DNA from: Thraustochytrium sp. TN22
Taxonomy: Eukaryota > Sar > Bigyra > Thraustochytrida > Thraustochytriidae
DNA length: 64,000 nucleotides
Assembly: GCA_013306675.1 (NCBI GenBank)
Contig: JABLUY010000122.1
Coordinates: 44,419-108,418 of the forward strand
Reading direction: 5' to 3'
Each line of letters starts with the position of its first letter. The stretch's first letter is position 1. The translations under genes and the position numbers were made by a program. Shown piece after piece: positions 20,554 through 29,432 of this stretch. The notes below the pieces were generated by a model. It was not told the DNA's origin. It made no database searches and worked only from the letters and a program-made list of their open reading frames with translations.

Positions 20554-21978
20554 ATGCGGCGCTTCGAGCTGCACGTGGAGGATGAGGTATTGGAGGACCT
20601 GCGAGCGCGGCTGCGCGCGAGGCACCGCGCGCTGGAGCGGCTGCGCGCGTTCAGACCGCCGGCGCGCGGCGAGCTGGCGCTGCGCGAGGACGAGCGGCTC
20701 GTGAGCTCGTACGCGGACGAGAAGGCCGGCGGCGCCGGGTCGCCAGCCGCGTGGAGGTACGGCGTGGACGCGGAGGTCCTGGAGCACGTGCTGGCGTACT
20801 TCGAGGGTGAATTCTTGGACTCGTGGCGCGAAAAGGAGCGCAGGCTGAACGAACTGCCGCAGTTTGTGGCAGAGGTGGAGCCCGGCGTGGAGCTGCACTA
20901 CATCTACGCGCGGTGCGGCCGCGAGGACGCGCTGCCCGTCTTTTTGCTGCACGGGTGGCCGTCGACCGTGTACGACCACCACAAGGTGGTGCCGCTGCTC
21001 ATGGAGGAGGGCTTCGACGTGGTGGTGCCGTCCATCCCGGGCTACGGGTACTCGACCGTGGACGTGGGCATCGCCGGCACGGTGGACGCGGTGCGCGCCG
21101 CCGACCTGTACGATAAGCTTGCACGCGAGGTGCTGCAGCTGCCGGTGTACGCGGTGCAGGGCGGCGACTGGGGCGCCTCCCTTGCGACAGCCATGGCGGC
21201 GCGGTCGGACCGGTGCGTGGCGCTGCACCTCAACATGCTGGTGCCCATCATCAAGAGGTCGTTCTCGGCCGTGAACGCGCTCAAGGTGGCCCGCACGCTG
21301 ACACATATGGCTGCGCCCTCGCTCACGCTCGACACGCGAGAGGCCGAGGCGGCGCGAGGGCTCAAGAACTTTGTGCGCACCAACTCGGCCTACTTTCTGC
21401 AGCACCTCACCAAGCCCGCGACGCTCGAGCAGGCGCTGCGCGAGTCGCCCGCCGGCCTCGTGGCCTGGATCCTCGAGAAGTTCTACATCTGCACGGACTT
21501 CCGCGCCTCCGGTCGCCTCTTCGACGCCGTCTCCATGGACGAGCTCCTCACCACCGTCATGATCTACTGGGCCACGGACTGCGTCGGTTCGGCCTCCGCC
21601 TTTTACCGCCACTCGCTGCGCTACGCGGACCAGCTCCCGGACTTTGTCGGCGTGCCCACGGCGCTCCTCGCCGCGCCTTGTGAGCCGCTCCAGATGCCGC
21701 GCGCACTCATGGAGCTGTCCTACGACGTGCGCCGCTTCACGGCCTTGCGCACCGGTGGCCACTTCTTGCCGCTGGAGCAGCCCGAGGCGCTGGCGCGTGA
21801 TCTCGTCGCCTTTCTCAAGCAGGACCTGCGTCTGCATGAGTTCCCGGCCTCCAAGATTGCCAAGCCTACGCGGCCATCCTCGCTGTCCCGCGCGCAGCTC
21901 GCCGCCGCGACCCTCCCCTTTGTCGCTGTGCCGACCATCGCTGCAGGCGCCCTTGCCATTCTGCGTAGCCGCCTTTGA
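20554..21978 (+). CDS. Microsomal-type epoxide hydrolase (alpha/beta hydrolase)
   Basis: A 474-residue protein of the EPHX1-like branch. The N-terminal region (about 1-110) carries the helical part typical of this branch. The oxyanion motif HGWPST is at 133-138, GYGYST follows, the nucleophile is D205 in GGDWG, the acid is probably E377 in APCEP, and the base is H403 in GGHFLPLEQP. These enzymes open epoxides to diols through an ester on the Asp. Animal microsomal enzymes have an N-terminal membrane anchor; here the N-terminus is soluble, while the last 30 residues (TLPFVAVPTIAAGALAIL then RSRL) form a hydrophobic C-terminal tail. The ATG at 20554 follows a GAGACGC repeat, so the longer frame from 20380 is not used. 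Confidence 0.9.
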   Translation: MRRFELHVEDEVLEDLRARLRARHRALERLRAFRPPARGELALREDERLVSSYADEKAGGAGSPAAWRYGVDAEVLEHVLAYFEGEFLDSWREKERRLNELPQFVAEVEPGVELHYIYARCGREDALPVFLLHGWPSTVYDHHKVVPLLMEEGFDVVVPSIPGYGYSTVDVGIAGTVDAVRAADLYDKLAREVLQLPVYAVQGGDWGASLATAMAARSDRCVALHLNMLVPIIKRSFSAVNALKVARTLTHMAAPSLTLDTREAEAARGLKNFVRTNSAYFLQHLTKPATLEQALRESPAGLVAWILEKFYICTDFRASGRLFDAVSMDELLTTVMIYWATDCVGSASAFYRHSLRYADQLPDFVGVPTALLAAPCEPLQMPRALMELSYDVRRFTALRTGGHFLPLEQPEALARDLVAFLKQDLRLHEFPASKIAKPTRPSSLSRAQLAAATLPFVAVPTIAAGALAILRSRL

Positions 21979-22343
21979 TCTTGACGTCTCCGAGTCGGAG
22001 CCCTGCGTCGTTACGCAAGAGAGCGACGACAGAGAAGGCTGCCGTGAGCCGTGAGCCGCGCCGCTGTGCCGCCGCACGATGGTGATCAATCCGATGATCC
22101 CGAGTCCGCGGGTCTCATCACGGTGCAACGATTGTCACGTGATCGTCCAAGTCCAACTCGCCTCGCCTCGCTTCGGCGATGCTGATCAGATTATCCCGAG
22201 TCCGGGTCTCACAGTGCTAGCTAGCTAGCTAGGTAGCTCAGGCTGACTTCTCCCCACAGACCCAGGGCTCAGGGTCGTCCAGAATGCAAGCCAACAGCAA
22301 GAGCAAACAGGAAATCATGGTCACTTGGTACCAAGCTTAGGAA
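21979..22343. other. Convergent 3' region
   Basis: Between the ends of the epoxide hydrolase gene and paralog 1. It holds a GCTA/CTAG run (22216-22237) and two near-copies of ccgagtccgggtctca / ccgagtccgcgggtctcatca (about 22098-22120 and 22196-22212). No gene. Confidence 0.4.
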
Positions 22344-25109
22344 TCAGTTGTTCTTCTTGGCGCGGTCGCGTCTGGTGTCATCGCCGCAGGAGAGGTAGGG
22401 GTTCTTGCTGTAGGTGGCCTTGACGTCGTGAATCCAGAGCCTGCGGTGGCGGCCGATTGCGGGACGCTTCTTGTCGATCATGCCCATGGAGGTGTGGCGC
22501 GGGTTGAGGATGACGCAGTCCGCGCAGTGCCAGTAGCCGGCATCGATGTGCTCGCCAAAGGACCAGGAGTGATTGCTCTGGCGGCCGGAGCGGACGGAGC
22601 TAATGGCAGCCCAGCGGTAGAGGCGCGCCGCGGAGCGTGCGCGACAGGTGACAGGGTACACGTCGAATCGGGGAGCGATCCAGTCGTAGAAGGCGTTGAG
22701 AGCCGCGAGGTAAATGTCGACGGGAAAGTAGAAGAAGAGGCAGAAGGAGACGAGCCAGGCCACGACGTACGGCGGCACGGCGTCGCGGGCAAACCTGTTG
22801 AGTTGTTTGATGATGACCACGAAGAAGAGCAAGATCGCGACGGGCAGGTCGAAGGCGATCGTGAGCAGGCCGCCAATGAGCGCGAGGAGCTGTTCGAGGA
22901 TGGCATACGGAAGATAGCGCAGAACCCGGTAGTTGCGGTAGACGACAACTTCGGCGGCGATTTTGCCACTGACGGGAGACGCGAGCCAATAGCAGAGAAA
23001 GCTGGACGGCGAGCCTGGCGCGCCAAGGTCAAGCCAGTGGGCGTTGGGCATGTAGGGCGTGTCGCGCGCGCCGCTTCTGTCGTAGTCCGGGTCCTTTCCA
23101 ACGTAGTACATTTGGCTCTCCGGATTGACGCGCTTCTCCCCTGGGGTGTTCATGAGCGCCTGCAGGCTAAAGTGGTTGAGCGGGCTGGCCACATAGCAAG
23201 ACTCCCGCACAGGCTGCAGGTCCATGAGGCGCTTGCGAAAGTAGCCGTGACGCTCCACCCAGATGCGCGGCCTCTGCTGAGGCCGTCTCGGGAAGGCAGA
23301 GTTGTTGAAGGACGTGTAGATGCCAGAGGAGGCGCTGTACATGAGCAGGATGATGTTGAGGAGGGCCGTGGCGGTGAGGACGCGGTCCTGCTGATTGAAG
23401 GAGCAGCAAAACTCACCCTGCGGGTACCAGAGGCCGTAGAAGCCGTTGTCCGAGGGCCGGCTCGTGTCAGTGGCGCAGTCGATGTATCTGCCGCCCACCG
23501 TGTGATTCTGGATGATGCAGCGTGCCACGCTGTCGCCGTTGCTGTCCGTGACATTTTCGGTGAAGAGGGTGGAGACCTCAGCCAGGGCGGCGATGAGGGA
23601 GATGAAGACGGACTTGGTGGACAGGTCGCGCTTGTTGCGGTAGTACATGCGCAGGCTGAGCGACTCGTTGCCGTAGAAGCGCGCGATGGCGCCCATGAAG
23701 AACGCCTGGACCGGCATCCACTCCTCGCTCGCGATGCCGGCCACCACGATACCGGCGACGATGCTAATCACCGGGCGGTTCAGCATGGTCGAGTACGACA
23801 GCGCGGTCGCCCCTACGATGACCAAGATGGCAATCACCGCGTCGGACCACTTGTCCTTGTGGCGCTCGTGCAGCCAGGTGTCCCACTCCTCCTTGTCGGC
23901 CCGCGGCAAATCGCGCACCAGGGCGTGCGTGATGTAGCGGTCCTTGCTGGTGTTGTCCTTCCAATTCACGTAAAAGTACACCTTTTGGTATACACTCGCC
24001 AGCTCCGCCATGCGCATCGCCTCGTTCGGGTACGCCTTGCGCGTCTCGCCGCGCAAAACCTGGTCCATCTCCCACACCAGCGAGAAGCGCGGCAAGAAGT
24101 CGCACGGGTCCGGCCGCCGGGACTGATTCGGGTTCGACAGGAACGCCTCGTCGATCTGCAGGTCCATGAAGTAGATGGGCACGTCCGCACCCGCCTCGTC
24201 CTTGGCGAAAATGTAGAGTGAGAACGCCTTGTCCGGCACCATGTTGATGAGCCGCGACCCGAGCAGCAGCCGCCAGAGCCACAGCTTCCTCCATGCCTTC
24301 GAGTCGGGTTCCTCCACGCTGTTGCGCGGACTCGACGAGCGATCCATGCCCTTCTCCGACTCCACATCGTACACCGAGACACGCTGCTCCTCGTCGTCAC
24401 GCGTCGCACACGAGGAGCAGGCCGAGCAAGTCAAGCACGACAGGCAGCTCGCGCAGCATCCCTCTTTCTTCTTGGCCTCCGCCTCCATATCCATATCCAG
24501 CTGGTCGCGCAGGTCGTCCATCGAGATGGGCTGGCCCAGAACGGCTTCGAAGCCCGCGTTCATCACTGTCACGCGGTACCGGAGCCCGTCGTCGTCGATT
24601 ATTTCGCGCCGCAGCATGTAGCGCCGCGCGTCGTCGTCGCGTGCCGGGTCGTGGTTCTTGTTGGACTCCGCAATCACCTTGCCGAGATCCTGGATGAACC
24701 GCGTGTGCCGCCACGGCCGCCGCCACGGCCTTTCCCAGCGGACCTTGCCGATCTCCTTCTCGATCTCCGCCATGTCGGGCTCCCCCCCGGGAAAGAGCTC
24801 CGGCTTTGTCTCCCTCAGCTCCTCGATCTTGCGCGCGTGCACGATCACGTCCGAGTGGCCCTCCTCCAGGAACTCATCCACCATTTCCTCCACGTCCTCC
24901 GGCGAGATGGCCGTGTAGTCGCGAATCTCGCCGCGCAGGGCAACGCCGGCCCGGTACTCCTCCTGGCTCTTCTCGCCGTCAATCAGCCTGTCCAGCAGGT
25001 GCTTGCGCAGTCGCCCGTAGTTCACGTCGCCATTCTCCGCGTCCTCATCCGTGTTCCTGCGCGCCGTGTTCTGGATGACATGGTACTTGGACGACGGCCC
25101 GTCCGACAT
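22344..25109 (-). CDS. Array paralog 1: multi-pass membrane protein of unrecognised family
   Basis: A 921-residue protein starting MSDGPSSKYHVIQN, the start shared with its neighbours; the frame is open 36 codons further but that is repeat translation. I recognise no known family. Layout: a soluble N-terminal region with PWRRPWRHTRFI (about 150) and YRVTVMNAGFEAVLGQ; an eight-Cys cluster (CCASCLSCLTCSACSSC, about 215-232); a conserved block SLYIFAKDEAGADVPIYFMD; then a hydrophobic pair (about 420-465); a loop with Cys residues and an NHT sequon; further hydrophobic segments; and the C-terminal signature FGEHIDAGYWHCADC, RHRRLWIHD, NPYLSCGDD. It ends KKNN, a dilysine ER-retrieval signal if the tail is cytosolic. 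It is the only member on the minus strand, head-to-head with paralog 2. The gene is certain, the function unknown. Confidence 0.9.
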   Translation of the reverse strand: MSDGPSSKYHVIQNTARRNTDEDAENGDVNYGRLRKHLLDRLIDGEKSQEEYRAGVALRGEIRDYTAISPEDVEEMVDEFLEEGHSDVIVHARKIEELRETKPELFPGGEPDMAEIEKEIGKVRWERPWRRPWRHTRFIQDLGKVIAESNKNHDPARDDDARRYMLRREIIDDDGLRYRVTVMNAGFEAVLGQPISMDDLRDQLDMDMEAEAKKKEGCCASCLSCLTCSACSSCATRDDEEQRVSVYDVESEKGMDRSSSPRNSVEEPDSKAWRKLWLWRLLLGSRLINMVPDKAFSLYIFAKDEAGADVPIYFMDLQIDEAFLSNPNQSRRPDPCDFLPRFSLVWEMDQVLRGETRKAYPNEAMRMAELASVYQKVYFYVNWKDNTSKDRYITHALVRDLPRADKEEWDTWLHERHKDKWSDAVIAILVIVGATALSYSTMLNRPVISIVAGIVVAGIASEEWMPVQAFFMGAIARFYGNESLSLRMYYRNKRDLSTKSVFISLIAALAEVSTLFTENVTDSNGDSVARCIIQNHTVGGRYIDCATDTSRPSDNGFYGLWYPQGEFCCSFNQQDRVLTATALLNIILLMYSASSGIYTSFNNSAFPRRPQQRPRIWVERHGYFRKRLMDLQPVRESCYVASPLNHFSLQALMNTPGEKRVNPESQMYYVGKDPDYDRSGARDTPYMPNAHWLDLGAPGSPSSFLCYWLASPVSGKIAAEVVVYRNYRVLRYLPYAILEQLLALIGGLLTIAFDLPVAILLFFVVIIKQLNRFARDAVPPYVVAWLVSFCLFFYFPVDIYLAALNAFYDWIAPRFDVYPVTCRARSAARLYRWAAISSVRSGRQSNHSWSFGEHIDAGYWHCADCVILNPRHTSMGMIDKKRPAIGRHRRLWIHDVKATYSKNPYLSCGDDTRRDRAKKNN

Positions 25110-26717
25110 GCTGCAGCCGCGCTGCGAGCGAGTTGCAGCCGCGCTGCGAGCGAGTTGCGAGCGAGCTGCCGCCGCGCTGCGAGCGAGCCCAGTTCCAGGT
25201 TTGCAGGCCTCACTCACTGTCAGCTGACTCAGCTCAGCCCTGCCGACGGTCGGCCGACCCGCGCTTGCCCGGCTTCCGTGCCCGCCGCCCCCCGGGCCGC
25301 CTCGCGACCCGGGTCCGAGTCACGTTCGACGCTGGAGTTCTCCTCCGCTCTCCGCCGTCTGCGGCCTCGGCACTGGCAGCCTGAGCAGTGAGCACTGCAG
25401 CCTGTGATGACAGCGACGTGTCCGCGGGCCGCGAGCAGCGCGCTCAGCTCAAGAGGCTGTTGATTGCATCAATGCGTGGCACGCGCGGCCCGGCAGGCAG
25501 GCTGCAGCGCGGTCGGAGCGTCTCCGGTCGCAGACTCGCAGGCCGGCCGAGTCACGTGGCCGAGTCGCTCGCGGCCAGCGGCGCCGCCGTACCTCGTCAC
25601 TTCTGTTGGCTTCTGTTGCTTTGACGGCGCGTGTAAATACGCCGCAAGCGCTGCCAGCGCCGCACACGGAGCCTGTGATGCCGGCGGCTTGCAGTAGCCT
25701 GCCTACTGCCGGCAGCGACACTTCCCTCGCCCGCGCTCGCGCTCATCGCCCGGGTACGCGGCACTGCGCAGTCTGCGCGGCCGGCGAGCACGCCGCGAGC
25801 GGCGCGTGCCGCGTGGAGACTGCAAGGCAAGTTCTGCAAGCGCTCTGGCTCAGTTCACGCGTCGCTGCCAGTGATTCGCCCAAGCTCCTTGCATTCATCA
25901 TTAGAGTTGTGCCACGATGTGGAAGTAGGCCTAGTACTTCCTGCCCTACCTCCAGTGCAGTGGCTGAGGCTGGTGTTGATCGTCCGCTGGCAGTCCATCC
26001 AGCGCCGCCAGCGCCGGAGCCGCCCGCGCGGCCGCTCCGGCGACCTCTCCGCTGGCCGCTGGCGAGACCGCGGCGGCGAGACCTCGGCGCCGCGCCGGGC
26101 AGCGCGGTCTGCAGCGGCAGGCAGTGCCGGACACGGAGAACGCCGCAGTCCGAGGCAGAGAGAGAGAGCGGCACGCGCGGCGCGAACTCGGAGCAGAGCT
26201 GCAGCAGCGAGCGCGGGCGCGACGACTCGCGAGGCGCGCGGCGTCAGGCTCGACGCGAGCCGGCAGAGTCCAGTCGACACGCGACGGGCCGAGAGCGCAG
26301 CGCCTCCGCGGGGCGCGGCGGCGGAGCGCGGCGAAGCGCGGCAGCAGGCAGCAGACGGGCTCCGGCAAGGAGCGCGGCGACGGCGACCTGGCCAGGCGCG
26401 AGCGCGGGCCCGCGGACGCGCAGAGGTCTCGCGGCGTGCAGGGCAAGTAGCCCGAAGAAGCGGGAGCGAGCGAGCGAGCGACGACGCGGACTCGGACTCG
26501 GAGCGGCACGGCAGCCTGAGCGGGCAGGGGAGGAGAGGAGAACGAGGGAGAACTTGAAGGCGCAGGGGTGGACGGGGCCCGAGGAGGCCGCCGAGTCGGC
26601 CGCCTGGCGCGACTCCGTGAGCGGCGGCGCCGTGAGCTGCAGAGGCGAGTCCGCGCTCGCTGCTGAGCTCGGCGAGTCCGCGCTCGCTGCTGAGCTCGGC
26701 GGCGTGCAGCCGACACC
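25110..26717. other. Shared upstream region of paralogs 1 and 2
   Basis: A 1.6-kb divergent interval. Next to paralog 1 is a repeat of gctgcgagcgag units (25119-25186). Next to paralog 2 is a 27-base direct repeat, two copies (26645-26698). The middle is Arg/Ala-coding GC-rich sequence with open frames on both strands but no domain. It probably carries both promoters. Confidence 0.45.
26645..26698. repeat. 27-bp tandem repeat, two copies
   Basis: Two identical copies of a unit beginning gcgagtccgcgctcgctgct, ending 19 bases before the start codon of paralog 2. It is probably in its promoter or leader. Confidence 0.8.
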
Positions 26718-29432
26718 ATGTCGGCCGGACCTTCGTCCAAGTACTACGTGATCCAGAACAGGAGCCCGGAAAATGGAGGGGCCCGGGACGAGAAGATGGC
26801 GAACTTCGGGCGGCTGCGCGAGCCGTTGCTGCAGAAGCTGCTGGATGTAGAGATGACGCCGGAGGAGTCCATGAGGAACGCGAACTCGGACATGAGGGGC
26901 AAGAGGCGCGACTTCACGGCGTTCAAGCCAAAGCACGTGCACGCGATGGTGGAGGAGTTCCTGAACGAAGGCCACCGGGACATGGAATTCGAGAACAGGC
27001 GGGAAGAGAGCCTCGCCAGGTACCACCACGGAGAGCCCTTCAAGAGCCGATGGAAGACGCCTTGGCAGCGGCCGTGGCGGCACACGCGCTTCATCCGGGA
27101 CCTGGCCAAGGTGATTGCCGATACGAACGAAGCGAGGAAGGTGGAGAAGGATGAGGACGCCCGGCGGTACATGCTGCGGCGCGAGGCGGTCGACGAGGAC
27201 GGCCTCCGGTACCGGGTGACGGTGCTCAATGCCGGTTTTGAGGCTGTCCTTGGGCAACCCAACCCAGACGAGACGGACTCGCAGGCGTTGTCGCCCGATT
27301 GGGTGGAGAGCAGAGACGGCGAGGGCGGCTGCACAAGCTGTCTGTGGAGCTGCAGCGGCGGGGGGGACGCGAGCGAGCTCAAAGATAGCCGCATTGACAT
27401 GAGCCGCGTTCAAGACGACGATAAGATGGACATGGAGGCCAAGTCGAACCGTGGCAGTGACGGCGACGAAGAGGAGGAATCGGACCAGAAGTGGGACAAG
27501 CTGTGGCTGTGGCGGCTCCTGCTGGAGTCGAACCTGATCAACATGGTGCCGGATAAGTCGTTCTCGCTCTACCTCTTCGCCAAGGACGAGGCAGGTGCCG
27601 ACGTGCCCATCTACTTCATGGACCTGCAAATCGACGAAGGCTACATCACGTCGGACAGCAAGAGGAAGCGGGACCCATGCAACCTGCTGCCGCGGTTCTC
27701 GCTGGTCTGGGAGATGGACCAGGTCCTGCGCAACGAGACGCGCGACGCGTACCCGAAAGAGGCGCTGCGCATGGCGGAGCTCGCCAGCGTGTACCAAAAG
27801 GTCTACTTTTATGTGAACTGGAAGGACAAGTTCAGCGACAAGCGCGAGATCACGCACGCGCTGGTGCGGGACCTGCCGCGCTCTCGCAAGGAGAACTGGG
27901 ACGAGTGGCTGCACGAGCGCCACAAGGACAGCTCCGGCGACGCCATCATTGCCATTTTGGTCATCATCGGCGCCGCCATTCTGTCGTTTTCGACGATGCT
28001 GGACCGCCCCGTCATCAGCATCGTGGCTGGTATCGTCGTGGCCGGCATCGCCTCCGAGGAGTGGCTCCCACCTCAAGCCTTTCTGCTTGGTGCGATCGCG
28101 CGATTCTACGGCAACGAGTCCCTCAGCCTGCGCATGTACTACCGGGCCGATCTGGAGCTCTCCACCAAGTCCGTGATCATTTCCGTCATCTCCTCGGCAG
28201 CCGAGGTCTCCACCCTCTTCACTCAGCAGGTCGAGGATGCCAACGGCAACCAGGTGTCGCGCTGCATCATCGCCAACCAGACCATCGACGGCACGCCCAT
28301 CGACTGCGCCAACGACACCGAGGGCTCCGGCGCCGGTTTCCTCGGCCTATTCTACCCGACCGGCAACAAGTGCTGCGCTTTCAACCAGCAGGATCTGGTG
28401 CTCTCCATCGCCGCCTGCATCAACATCGTGCTGCTCATGCACACCGCCTTCTCCGGCATCTACACGAGCTTCAGCAACTCCGACTTCCCGCGGCGGCCCT
28501 CGCAGATCCCGCGCATCTGGATTGAGCGTCACGGCTACTTTCGCAAGCGGATCATGGACTTGCAGCCGGTGCGCGAGTCCTGCTACGTCGCCAGCCCGCT
28601 CAACCACTTCAGCCTACAGGCAGAAATGAATTCCGACGTCGAAAGGGCGCGGAACCCCGACCGGCAAATGTACTACGTGGGCAAGCCCCTAAAGCACGAC
28701 ACGGTCAAGCAGCGCGGAATGCCGGGGGCCCACTGGGTCGACTTGGCGGCGCCCGGTGCCCCGTCCAGCCTTTTCTGCTACTGGCTCGCATCCCCCGTTT
28801 GCGCCAAGATTGCCGTGGACACGATGGTATACGGCAACTACTGGAGTTTGCTCTTGCTACCGCTAGCCATCTTCGAGCAGGCCCTCGCGCTCCTGGGTGG
28901 TCTGCTCACCATCGCCTTCGACGTGCCCGTGGCTCTCGCGCTTCTCTGCGTTGCCATTCTCAACCAGGTCAACTCGCTCGCCCGCGACCTGCTGCCTCAG
29001 GAGATGGTGACCGACCTCGTCGCTCTTTGCCTCCGGCTCTACGCGCCCGTCGACCTCTACCTGATGCTCGTCAACCGCTACTACGACCTGGTCTCCATGC
29101 TGTGCTTCGTCCGCTTGAGTCCCGTCACGTGCCGGGCGCGTTCCGCAGCTCGCCTGTACCGCTGGGCGGCCATCAGCGCCGTGCGCTCCGGCCGCGCCAG
29201 CAACCATTCTTGGTCCTTTGGTGAGCACATTGACTCCGGCTTTTGGCACTGCGCTGACTGCGTCATCGTCAACCCGCGCATGCTCTCCATGGGCATGATC
29301 GATCAGAAGCGCCCGGCCATCAAGCGCCACCGCAGGCTGTGGATCCACGATGTGGACGCCGTCACATACAAAAACCCCTACCTTTCCTGCGGAGACAACA
29401 CCACGCGCCACAAGCGGTCCAAGGAAGATTGA
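26718..29432 (+). CDS. Array paralog 2: multi-pass membrane protein of unrecognised family
   Basis: A 904-residue protein starting MSAGPSSKYYVIQN. PWQRPWRHTRFI is at about 114, the block SLYLFAKDEAGADVPIYFMD at about 278-297, and LVWEMDQVL near 328. Hydrophobic segments lie near 410-428, 431-449, 481-501, 560-586, 681-709, 711-751 and 763-796. The loop between the third and fourth has RCIIANQT, a Cys, then CCAFNQQD, so it is probably lumenal or extracellular. The Cys spacer is reduced (CTSCLWSC). The C-terminal block has FGEHIDSGFWHCADC and NPYLSCGDN, and the protein ends KRSKED. It is closest to paralog 6 in the membrane half, by eye (for example VSTLFTQQV and DTEGSG are shared). No intron is seen. 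Confidence 0.9.
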   Translation: MSAGPSSKYYVIQNRSPENGGARDEKMANFGRLREPLLQKLLDVEMTPEESMRNANSDMRGKRRDFTAFKPKHVHAMVEEFLNEGHRDMEFENRREESLARYHHGEPFKSRWKTPWQRPWRHTRFIRDLAKVIADTNEARKVEKDEDARRYMLRREAVDEDGLRYRVTVLNAGFEAVLGQPNPDETDSQALSPDWVESRDGEGGCTSCLWSCSGGGDASELKDSRIDMSRVQDDDKMDMEAKSNRGSDGDEEEESDQKWDKLWLWRLLLESNLINMVPDKSFSLYLFAKDEAGADVPIYFMDLQIDEGYITSDSKRKRDPCNLLPRFSLVWEMDQVLRNETRDAYPKEALRMAELASVYQKVYFYVNWKDKFSDKREITHALVRDLPRSRKENWDEWLHERHKDSSGDAIIAILVIIGAAILSFSTMLDRPVISIVAGIVVAGIASEEWLPPQAFLLGAIARFYGNESLSLRMYYRADLELSTKSVIISVISSAAEVSTLFTQQVEDANGNQVSRCIIANQTIDGTPIDCANDTEGSGAGFLGLFYPTGNKCCAFNQQDLVLSIAACINIVLLMHTAFSGIYTSFSNSDFPRRPSQIPRIWIERHGYFRKRIMDLQPVRESCYVASPLNHFSLQAEMNSDVERARNPDRQMYYVGKPLKHDTVKQRGMPGAHWVDLAAPGAPSSLFCYWLASPVCAKIAVDTMVYGNYWSLLLLPLAIFEQALALLGGLLTIAFDVPVALALLCVAILNQVNSLARDLLPQEMVTDLVALCLRLYAPVDLYLMLVNRYYDLVSMLCFVRLSPVTCRARSAARLYRWAAISAVRSGRASNHSWSFGEHIDSGFWHCADCVIVNPRMLSMGMIDQKRPAIKRHRRLWIHDVDAVTYKNPYLSCGDNTTRHKRSKED

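Noticed and set aside
25606-26751. 381-codon plus-strand frame between paralogs 1 and 2
   Set aside because: It is Arg/Ala/Ser-rich, spans repeats and overlaps the start of paralog 2 in another frame.
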